NCBI GenBank assembly: GCA_025331565.1
Contig: JAFREQ010000040.1
Span: forward strand, 451,501-515,500
Source: Holacanthus passer
Taxonomy: Eukaryota; Chordata; Actinopteri; Pomacanthidae
Direction of reading: 5' to 3'
Length of the DNA: 64,000 nucleotides
Shown: positions 10,092 to 17,685 of the stretch, piece after piece
Numbering within the stretch: position 1 is the stretch's first letter
How the letters are laid out: every line of letters begins with the position of its first letter
Notes under the pieces: generated by a model
Database searches by the model: none
The model's input: the letters and a program-made list of their open reading frames with translations, nothing else
Told to the model about the DNA's origin: nothing
Position numbers and translations under genes: made by a program

Positions 10092-13000
10092 GTAAAGATG
10101 TGCGTTAGCTTCTCACATGCAAACGTCCATTTAGCTGTCAAACATCAGATAGCAACATGTAGCATAGCGAAATATAGATGACTATTAATTAGCTATAATG
10201 ATCCCACACCTGTGCAAAGCTATTTCCATTTTTATGCTCTTCATTTATATATTTGTGTCATTTATATTTGACGTGTATGTGCAGATGTTTATTTTATGTT
10301 TGTTTATTATTCTTTTGTTTTGCATCTTCTCATTAATTCATTAGAATTTGCATCTATTACATGAGTTTGCATGAACCATTTGTGACTCTGCAAAATCCAA
10401 TCTCTAATGTAGCAAAAAGTGTTTGCACATCATGTTTCATATTTACTTAAAAACAGTTTGTTTGGTTTTATTTTATCTTGTTTTGGGGGAAACTACTGTA
10501 ATATGAATGAGCAGCTGCTACAGGAGCAAATTTGATTCTCATGACATAGATACATAGACGTGTTTGACATTGTACTTATGGATGAACCATAGGGAGAATA
10601 CTGCAAAAATAATCACAGCATTACCTCAGATCACAAGTTAAGAATATTTAGCTCATGTTTGTCTCATTAAGTCAAGATAGAGATTTTTAGTTGTCACTCA
10701 TGTAACAAACTGTAAAACAAGACATCTCAATGAGCATTTTTGTATGAACCACTTGTGACTGCAAAATCCAGTCTCCGATATAGTGAACAATGTTTGCACA
10801 GTAGGTTTCATATTTGCCAGCTTAAAACCAATGTTTGTTTGGTATTAACATTACCTGAACTCGTTGCTAAGACAGCCTTTGTTTTGGCACACAGGATGAC
10901 CGAGGACATGAAGAGTCTGGAGGAAAAGTTCAGGCAGCAAAATAAAAGCTGCTTCGTCCTCGGCGCCTCTGGAGAAACGGGCAAGGTGCTGCTTCAAGAG
11001 CTGCTGGAGCGAAACATCTTCTCCAAGATCACCCTCATCGGGAGGAGGCAGCTGACCTTCGAGGGCAAAGCGTATGAAAACCTGGTTAGTGGGTTGATTC
11101 TCTATTCATCATATTTTCATTATCAATTATTTGTTTGGTTGATAACATGTCACAAAAATTGTGAAACATGCTCATCACAGTTTCCCTGAGCCAAAAGTGA
11201 CGTCTTTAAATTGCTTCTTTTGTCCAACCAGCTTTCCAAAACTTTGATTTACTGCCATAAATGACAAAGAAAAGCAGCAAATCCTTTCATTTAAGAAGCT
11301 GGAGTCAGCAAATGTTTTGCTTTTGCTTGAAAAATGACTGAAACGTTTAATCAGTAATCAAAATAATTGGCAACTAACTGTCGATTAATTGACTAATCAT
11401 TGCAGCTCTTCTTGACGCTGTGTTTCATTCCCTCCAGGCACAAGAGGTGGTCGACTTTGAGAAGCTTGACGACTATGCCGCTGCCTTCCAGGGCCATGAT
11501 GTTGGCTACTGCTGCCTGGGAACAACCAGAGCCAAAGCAGGGGCTGTAAGCTCAACTTTATAAATTCAATGTGGTCACTTTGATGGTGAATTAATGAAGA
11601 TTTTACTGTAGCACAAATTTACCGTAACACGATATATCTGTTGGGATTCAGTGGTGCTGTTGGTTAGTCACGGTGACTCAGCAGTTTCTTTGCCACAACA
11701 TTTCCAGCACCGCCCAACTGAGAATCTGGCCTGGCCTTTATATGTGCAGATTATATCTTATCACGATGATATTAGAATGTCTGTTGCTGCAGGCCAGAGA
11801 GGAAGCAGGAAAATGCAGGACAGAATGCTGAAGATATGTTTGAGGTAGTTTAGAGACAACAATGTTATTACATAGTTTGTTGATTTGAGTAATCTTAAAT
11901 TTAAGTGACCAAAACTGTTTATCAAGCTTATACATTTCTGTAAAAATATTATTTGGCTGATATATTGTTAGAGTTTTAAAGCTCAAACATTTTTTGTATT
12001 ACCTTAAAAATTCAGTATTGTTCAGGCTACATGACTCATTTTCAGTCATGCATACTTGTTTTGCTGGAAGAAGTGTTGTGCTGTGAATGAGCAGCTGCCG
12101 CAGTAGCTGGTTTAATTCTCAAGCCACAGATTAACCATCACAGCAGACCTGTTGTTCAGGTGTTTGACATTACACTTATGGATGAACCGCACAGAAAAAA
12201 TATATAATACTGCAAAAATAATCACAGCATTTCTTCAGATCTCAAGTAAAAAATGTTGAACTCATGTTTGTCCCATTAGGTCAAATGTGTTTAGATGTTC
12301 TCGGGTATTAAGATCTGATGCTGTGAGAGAGATTTTTACTTGTTGTCATTCATTTAGAAAAACTGTAAAACAAGATATCTCAATATGTCACAATAATACT
12401 TAATGTAAAGATTTATGATACATTATTTATTCACAACATGATTTTCTTATTTTTTTCTAATTAGCTTCTTTCCTCATTTTTAAATGAAGATTTTCACATT
12501 TTGTCAACTATAAGCTTTGGCAGAAACCTGTCTGTGTTGTCAAAGTGCCACCAAAATAATATTTTCTGTTACTCTCCTCTTATTCCAGGACGGATTTGTC
12601 CGCGTTGATCATGACTATGTTCTAAAATCAGCAGAGCTCGCCAAGTCAGGAGGCTGCTCACAGTTTCACCTGGAGTCCTCCAGAGGAGCCAATAAAAACA
12701 GCAACTTCCTTTACCTCAAAGTCAAGGTATTTTTTTTCCTTTCTCTAATATATGCCACATTCTTAAGTGTTCTGTTTCTCAACTAAAGCTTACCTGTGTG
12801 CATCATTTATTTTCTTCCAGGGGCAAGTGGAAGCAGAAATTGAGGCGCTGGGTTTTGACAGATATTCCATTTACAGACCAGGGTGAGTGATCTGATTTTA
12901 CAGTTATTTTAGATGACACACTTCCACATTCCCCATAGAACATTTGTATCCAAACTAAAAAGTTTATACATGAATGCTTTATACAACCCTGAATCCAAAA

Positions 13001-14350
13001 AAGATGGGACACTGTCTAAAGCATAAATGAAGCAGAGTGTGATCATTTGCTAATTTGTTTTGACATGTACTCAATTGAAAACAGTACAAAGACAATATAT
13101 TTAATGTTCGACCTCATCAGCTTCATTGATTTCTTAAATATCTGCTTATTCTGAATTTGATGGCAGCAACATGTTTCAAACAAGTTCAAACAACAACAGG
13201 AGCAACAAAAGACTGTGAAAGTTGTGGACTGATCCAAAAACACCTGTTTGGATCATTCCACAGGTAAACAGGTTCATTGGTAACAGGTGATAGGATCATG
13301 GTTGGGTATGAAAGGTTCATCCTGGAAAGACTCAGTCGTTCACAAGCGAGGATGGAGAGAGGTTCAACACTTTGTGAACACAGGATTGTATAAAGGAGAT
13401 TACTACCTTTGCCAATGATTGCGTTCTGTTTTTATTTACATTTCACACTGTGTCTGATCTTTTTTTGGAATCAGGGTTGCATACCACACAGGTATTGTGT
13501 ACAGTGTAAACAGCTGAGATTCACATCCTCTCAACTTGGTCGACCAAATATTTGCACAAATATGAAACCTCTTGCAGCTGAACTGCAGTAAGTTTTGTAA
13601 GGCATGTGAACATGATCTCCGCTCACCACAGGAAATGACCCCAAGACACATTAGATTGTGGAAATGTGGAGATGGATTATGACATCTGTTGGCTGCTGTT
13701 AGTTACAGTGCATAAGGAAGCTGAGCGGGGCAAAACTAAATCTGGGCTGATGCTCATATTCATCTGTCTTCATGCATTCTTCGTTGATACACTAGAATGC
13801 TAGAACACTGGACAAGAAGAGCACAGACATTTTGCTTTAGTAATGTTTCAGGGACTGTGATTGAGTTTGCTTTGACTCTTCCCCTGGAGCCAATTTGGCA
13901 GGTGGCAGGTTACCTAAACTCCATCCAGTACACAAGGCTCTGGTGACACCATTTTTTATATTGTACTTAATTATTGATCAACCCAATTCTAGTATGACAT
14001 CAACAATCAAAGTTGGTAATCACCCCAGTGAAGAAAAAAATGATGTCCAATCTGCTGCGTGAAGTGGTTGGTCACAATTAAATACCTGGTCCAATCTCTA
14101 AATCATCAATACCTTTGTGTTTTTCTCCAACAGGGTTCTGTTGGTTGACAGGCAGGAGAGTCGGCCCGCTGAGTGGCTGACCAGGAAATTCTTTGGTGCC
14201 GTGTGTGCTGTGAGCTCCACGTCCATGGCCATCCCGATTCAAGGGGTGGCAAAGGCGATGGTGTCAAACACTCTGCTTCAACCTGAGCAGAAGACGGAGA
14301 TCCTGGAGAACAAAGCCATCGCCGCTCTGGCAAAGACTGCAGAGAAATAG
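9976..14350 (+). CDS. HTATIP2: HTATIP2 (TIP30/CC3), atypical SDR-fold oxidoreductase-like protein, six exons
   Basis: Six exons join in phase (9976-10091, 10895-11084, 11438-11545, 12589-12726, 12821-12882, 14134-14350) to give 276 residues, the length I recall for the long human isoform. A hydrophobic segment at about residues 13-29 predicts an N-terminal membrane anchor. The Rossmann nucleotide-binding motif GASGETG lies at 62-68, and a YxxxK pair (Tyr180, Lys184) follows Ser168/Ser169, as in extended SDR proteins. Human TIP30 binds NADPH, restrains nuclear import and endosomal acidification, and acts as a pro-apoptotic tumour suppressor; those roles come from the family. Start choice: ATG 9976 is the first in-frame ATG after an in-frame stop and has A at -3. 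A second start, ATG 10896 in exon 2 (residue 40), would give the soluble 237-residue form matching the classic 242-residue human protein. No frameshift or missing residue was seen. PRMT3 follows head-to-tail. Confidence 0.96.
10372..10465 (+). repeat. Intron 1 internal duplicate, copy A
   Basis: Begins TGAACCATTTGTGACTCTGC and closely matches 10745-10842 along its whole length, ending in both copies at a GTTTGTTTGG stretch. Direct orientation, spaced about 370 bases apart. Confidence 0.75.
10480..10735 (+). repeat. Unclassified repeat shared by HTATIP2 introns 1 and 3, copy A
   Basis: Matches 12060-12390 in intron 3. Shared blocks in the same order include AATGAGCAGCTGC, ACTTATGGATGAACC, ATACTGCAAAAATAATCACA, CTCATGTTTGTC, GAGATTTTTA and CTGTAAAACAAGA. 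The copy here lacks about 40 bases present in intron 3. This could be a mobile-element family or a local segmental duplication. Confidence 0.75.
10745..10842 (+). repeat. Intron 1 internal duplicate, copy B
   Basis: Direct-orientation partner of 10372-10465, lying immediately after the intron 1/intron 3 shared repeat and about 50 bases before the exon 2 acceptor. Confidence 0.75.
10895..11084 (+). CDS. HTATIP2: HTATIP2 coding exon 2 (residues 39-102)
   Basis: Acceptor ...GCACACAG|G, donor CTG|GTTAGT. Carries the second possible start codon (10896) and the glycine-rich GASGETG nucleotide-binding loop followed by a KITLIGRRQLTF strand, the classic first beta-alpha-beta unit of this family. Confidence 0.95.
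11085..11437. other. HTATIP2 intron 2, almost entirely repeat
   Basis: A 353-base intron. Roughly 11094-11410 resembles a common teleost interspersed repeat, so little unique intron sequence remains beyond the splice signals. Confidence 0.75.
11094..11410 (+). repeat. Teleost interspersed repeat filling intron 2
   Basis: Features include an AAAAGTGACGTCTTTAAATT block, CATTTAAGAAGCTGGAGTCA, AAAATGACTGAAACG, and a 3' end with CGATTAATTGACTAATCATT followed by GCAGCTCT. I recognise this order of blocks from many fish genomes but cannot assign the family with certainty. Confidence 0.55.
11438..11545 (+). CDS. HTATIP2: HTATIP2 coding exon 3 (residues 103-138)
   Basis: A 36-codon exon in phase 0 at both ends: CTCCAG|GCA and GCT|GTAAGC. 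Encodes the highly conserved stretch VVDFEKLDDYAAAFQGHDVG followed by a CCLGTTR segment, near-identical to mammalian TIP30. Confidence 0.96.
11546..12588. other. HTATIP2 intron 3
   Basis: A 1,043-base AT-rich intron. Contains the second copy of the repeat shared with intron 1 (about 12060-12390). No other feature is supported. Confidence 0.85.
12060..12390 (+). repeat. Unclassified repeat shared by HTATIP2 introns 1 and 3, copy B
   Basis: Same orientation as 10480-10735 and longer. Internal segments absent from copy A include a stretch around TTGTTCAGGTG and another around CGGGTATTAAGATCTGATGC. Confidence 0.75.
12589..12726 (+). CDS. HTATIP2: HTATIP2 coding exon 4 (residues 139-184)
   Basis: A 46-codon exon, phase 0 at both ends. 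Encodes DGFVRVDHDYVLKSAELAKS, then the ESSRGANKNSNFLYLKVK segment holding the predicted catalytic-type Ser168/169, Tyr180 and Lys184. Confidence 0.96.
12821..12882 (+). CDS. HTATIP2: HTATIP2 coding exon 5 (residues 185-205)
   Basis: Acceptor TTCTTCCAG|GGG, donor GG|GTGAGT. Encodes GQVEAEIEALGFDRYSIYRP and two bases of a glycine codon. The preceding intron 4 is only 94 bases long. Confidence 0.95.
12883..14133. other. HTATIP2 intron 5
   Basis: A 1,251-base intron containing a 500-base Tc1/mariner-like non-autonomous insertion at 12982-13481. The remainder, 13484-14133, shows no further recognisable feature. Confidence 0.85.
12982..13481 (+). mobile_element. Non-autonomous Tc1/mariner-like element (500 bp)
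   Basis: The ends form inverted repeats: the left begins TACAACCCTGAATCCAAAAA, and the reverse complement of the right begins TGCAACCCTGATTCCAAAAA. Similarity continues for about 75 bases. TA dinucleotides flank both ends (12980-12981 and 13482-13483), the target duplication typical of this superfamily. The interior (about 13290-13385) resembles the beginning of a transposase gene of fish mariner-like elements, but no open frame remains, so this is a deletion derivative. A related copy lies in PRMT3 intron 13. Confidence 0.8.
14134..14350 (+). CDS. HTATIP2: HTATIP2 coding exon 6 (residues 205-276, stop)
   Basis: Acceptor CTCCAACAG|GG; TAG at 14348-14350. Encodes VLLVDRQESRPAEWLTRKFF and a C-terminal helix region ending AALAKTAEK. 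The middle, AVCAVSSTSMAIPIQG, is the least conserved part relative to mammals. Confidence 0.95.
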
Positions 14351-15565
14351 GAGAGAGCAGGAAGTACACTGAGGTGAGAAAATTATCTATGTACAGTGAT
14401 GAAATGGCAGCTTGCACTCAGACAGAAGAAATAAGTATTGTTAAATCACCAATAAGCACATTTATTTAGTTTCCATAACAAAGCTCTTCTTTAGATTGAT
14501 TGGTAAATGTTGAGTTTTAAAATTCTATCCAATTTTGCCGTAAAGGCCACATCTCAAGATAACAAATCAAGATGAAAGTACAGATTTTAGATGGTAAAGA
14601 TTTACTGTATGAACTCCCCAGAGAAAGAGTCATTTCAGCTGCACCTGTGCAAAGTTCATTCTCTGGACTTTGACAAACGAATTCGCTGTGACTTTCTGAG
14701 TGACCTCTGGCTCCAAACTATTAATTTCATTTTCTCTTTTCAGATAATTTCAGCTGATGTAGAGATGACTGCATACTGCAAATACTAATCACATCATCAT
14801 ATCCAAGGATTTAAACATTTACATTAATTTATTCATGAATTTTCACATGTCAGAAAGCCAAAGCCTGTTTCTTATCAAAGTGCTTCTTGTAGTTAGTCTG
14901 CTAGAATCTTTAGAGAAAACATCCCGTGAAGCCTGCAAAATATTTAATCTTTGAAATTGTATTTGGGGTCCATTTCTTTCTTTTGACTGATATGTATGTA
15001 CTGAATGTAATATTTTCATCAGGGAACTATTGCCACACTGTTTGATATGAGACAATGCACTGAACAACTGCCTTAACGTTGTTTTAAAGTTCATGCTGCA
15101 CTTAACATTATATAATAATGGATGTCTTTGACATGTTTCCATTAAATTATTACACATATTTAACTGTGTGGGTCAGAAAATGTTTTCATAATGGTAATGT
15201 ATCAATATTAATATCTGGTGTCTAAGTCTGTATAGTATATATTGCATGTGTATACACAATGTCCATGCTGTGCTATATTACAGGTAATATACTGCATTTG
15301 CTCAGATACAATGCAGTTGAAGATCAGTTGAAGATATGAATGTTTGTTTCTACAGTAATAAACTTTGTTGATAATAAATTTTGTCTACGTGCTAAAGCTG
15401 GTGGTCCTACAAGATACCGATTTAAAGACAAAGATCATCTTGGAACCAAGTTGAACTATGTATGTGCCAACAATATAGAACATATTAAATTTGACCAGAG
15501 CATCACAAACAAAAATGTCAACTTGTGTTTCTGTTGAATTCTAAAAGATTAAAATGTTTTGGTTT
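14351..15565 (+). other. HTATIP2: HTATIP2 3' UTR and downstream
   Basis: AT-rich non-coding sequence after the stop codon. It contains a possible 3' UTR intron (14374-14743) and poly(A) signals ATTAAA 15141-15146, AATAAA 15357-15362 and AATAAA 15373-15378. A T-rich tract begins near 15560. The transcript end is not determined. Confidence 0.55.
15357..15378 (+). terminator. HTATIP2: Candidate HTATIP2 polyadenylation signals
   Basis: Two AATAAA hexamers, at 15357-15362 and 15373-15378, about 1 kb after the stop codon. T-rich sequence lies 190 bases downstream. Which signal is used cannot be told. Confidence 0.45.
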
Positions 15566-15653
15566 TTTTTTTTTTACTTCTTTTATCTTTTTAAATTATC
15601 CTCTACTTAATTTTTTTCTCCCTATTCATGTGTTTGAGAGATGATGTTCAATG

Positions 15654-15705
15654 TTGCAAATTTCCCCACTGTGGGACGAATAAAGGTTTATCTTATCTTA
15701 TCTTA
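15654..15705 (-). repeat. GATAA-tail interspersed repeat, copy 2
   Basis: Reverse-complement copy of the family at 7687-7743: core AAATTTCCCCACTGTGGGAC, then GAATAAAGG and TTATCTTATCTTATCTTA. It contains an AATAAA that could be mistaken for a gene poly(A) signal. Confidence 0.75.
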
Positions 15706-17052
15706 AACAAACTTGCCTCTCTCTACTGGATGTAGCAGCGCCCCCCTGTGACTGAATGTAGTTACACCCACTGTGCTCTAAAGGCAGTAGTTATCCAACT
15801 TTTTCTGAAGAAGCTGAAAAAGTTCACGCCCCATCCCACATTTTTATAATCAAAACATTAACAGTGATAGAGCAAGAAACTAATAATAATCCAAGTTGAG
15901 TTTTAGTGAAATGAAGCTCAGCACGGCAGCATCAGCAAACTTATTTCTCTTCATAAATCATGACGTCATATTCGTTCAGTTTAGTTTCAGTACATATTTC
16001 TCTGTAGGATCTCAACATTTATGCTCCTACAAGACTATCAAATTAGTCATTTTTGTTGATAAACCATTTTTGTACCTCAATAAATAAAAAAGGCATTTAT
16101 GTACATTGGTGTTTCCATGAAAACCTCATGCTTTCTGGAGAGATATTTTACATTCAAAATAGATGATGTTCATCCAGATAGACCTGTTTGACAGCAGATA
16201 CTTTAACATGTCACAGTAGGAAAAGTAGGAAATAATAAAATGAATGATTGCTGGTTGTGGTTTCAGGTTTCATGGTCCTGGTACTACATTTGCTGCTTCA
16301 GCTTACTCTGACACTAGAATATAACAGAGCCATCAGCAACACCTGTCCTACCATCACAAGGCAAAATGTCTGCTGTCAGAAAAGTATAATTCCTGTCTGG
16401 TGACACTGTTCATTCAAACTCGTAACACAGCTTCATTTAATGGGTGAAACAAACCCATGTAAAATAATCTTTTTACTGGAGCATAAAAACATTTGCCCCA
16501 ACATGTCTGCAGCTACCTTCAGTATACAACAGATACAACATACTGACAGACATACTGTGCATTTCATCAACACACAGGAACATCATTTAACTCCCAAACT
16601 CTGATAATGAGCAGGAGATTTAACTCAAACTGACCTTGTTTGGGGGAAAACACACAGCCTCATCTTCCTCCTGCAGCTTTTTGTGCTGCCATGTTGTCCA
16701 TGGAGCAATTAGTCCAAAATGAGGAGCAGCTGAGTTCATCTGACTTTCACTGCTCAGAGTCTGTAAGTACTGGTCTGGGTCTGTGTCACCTGGTCCAGCA
16801 GCTTAGTTGTAGCCTGGTTTCCTGGTACTGTAGTGTTGGGTATGGCACTGCTGAAAAAAGGTTAACAATGAGCCCGACAGATTATTTTAGGTGACTTAGA
16901 AATGTATTGTAATTAATGCATTTTTAAATCCTTCAACATTGACTGTGAATAAACATTAATGGCATTTTTCATATCTTGACATTGTGATAAAACTGTCATC
17001 AAAGCATCTGATAAAACTAGTCCTGGTTTTGTGTATTTTATATAGTGTTGGT
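15706..17052. other. HTATIP2-PRMT3 spacer
   Basis: About 1.3 kb without a supported gene. A CTCF-like core on the minus strand (CACAGGGGGGCGCTG) lies at 15736-15750. The rest is AT-rich unique-looking sequence. Confidence 0.7.
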
Positions 17053-17335
17053 CAGGGGTGGAAGAAGTATTCAGATTTACTTAAATAAAAGTTAAAAAAA
17101 AAATACTGTGTGTATTATCAATAAAATTTAATTACAGTATCAAAAGTAAAAGTAGGCTACTCAATATGTAAAAACGGTCTCTGTGTTTTACTATTAAATA
17201 TGATGTTTTTTGATATTACTGGTGCATAATGTGTATGATGCATAGATCATCAATGCAAAGGATCAAATTCTATAAGATCATCAAATGTTTGTAGCATCGC
17301 TCATAATGTTAAGTTTACAACCAGCATTTTCAAAT
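17053..17335 (+). repeat. Teleost interspersed repeat upstream of PRMT3
   Basis: Starts CAGGGGTGGAAGAAGTATTC with ACTTAAATAAAAGTTAAAAA, then TATCAAAAGTAAAAGTAGGC and later TAAGTTTACAACCAGCATTT. I recognise this order as a widespread fish repeat, probably a non-autonomous DNA transposon. The right boundary is uncertain. It ends about 330 bases before the PRMT3 start codon. Confidence 0.6.
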
Positions 17336-17370
17336 TATAATGAAATGCGTTTTATCCTTATCTAAATTAC

Positions 17371-17663
17371 TCATTTGCCAGCAGCCACCACCTGCTCCTC
17401 CCGCGGATCTACATGAAAACAGTGTTGCTGCAGATTAAATGATGCCTGTGGATGAAAACTGCAACACAAATATTCTATAACTGTGTGTGGAGTTGGAGAT
17501 TGTGTTTTAGTTTCACCTGCTTGGGCGTCATGTGAGCGTCTGAGCTGCAGGTGTCGTGTTTTACACTTTGGCGACATCTTGTGGTTTTTACCTGGAAGCG
17601 CCTCTTCTGGCGCTTTACGTCACCAAACGTCACCCGGAAGTCCAGTGAAGCTAAAGCGGCATC
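17371..17663 (+). promoter_or_regulatory. PRMT3: PRMT3 promoter region
   Basis: TATA-less, GC-richer sequence with CpGs clustered over the last 150 bases. It contains a CTCF-like core on the minus strand (17570-17584), two TACGTCA/AACGTCA CRE-like half sites (17616-17631) and an ETS core CCGGAAGT (17634-17641), 23 bases before the start codon. ETS plus CRE-like sites close to the start fit a housekeeping promoter. Confidence 0.6.
17616..17641 (+). promoter_or_regulatory. CRE-like and ETS sites in PRMT3 core promoter
   Basis: TACGTCA at 17616-17622, AACGTCA shortly after, and CCGGAAGT at 17634-17641. Motif matches only; binding is inferred. Confidence 0.45.
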
Positions 17664-17685
17664 ATGGCGGAGCACACAGACCCAC
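17664..17685 (+). CDS. PRMT3: PRMT3 coding exon 1 (residues 1-8)
   Basis: A 22-base coding part, ATGGCGGAGCAC... ending CCAC|GTGAGT, encoding MAEHTDP plus the first base of a histidine codon. The short N-terminus differs from mammals, as expected for this poorly conserved segment. Confidence 0.85.

Larger units (their letters stand above)
10092..10894. other. HTATIP2 intron 1
   Basis: An 803-base GT-AG intron. Most of its second half consists of repeat sequence: a 95-base block occurs twice (10372-10465 and 10745-10842), and the block between them is related to one in intron 3. Confidence 0.85.

Noticed and set aside
15676..15683. AATAAA-like hexamer at the end of the HTATIP2 3' region
   Set aside because: It belongs to the reverse copy of the GATAA-tail repeat, so it is weak evidence for the gene's own poly(A) site.
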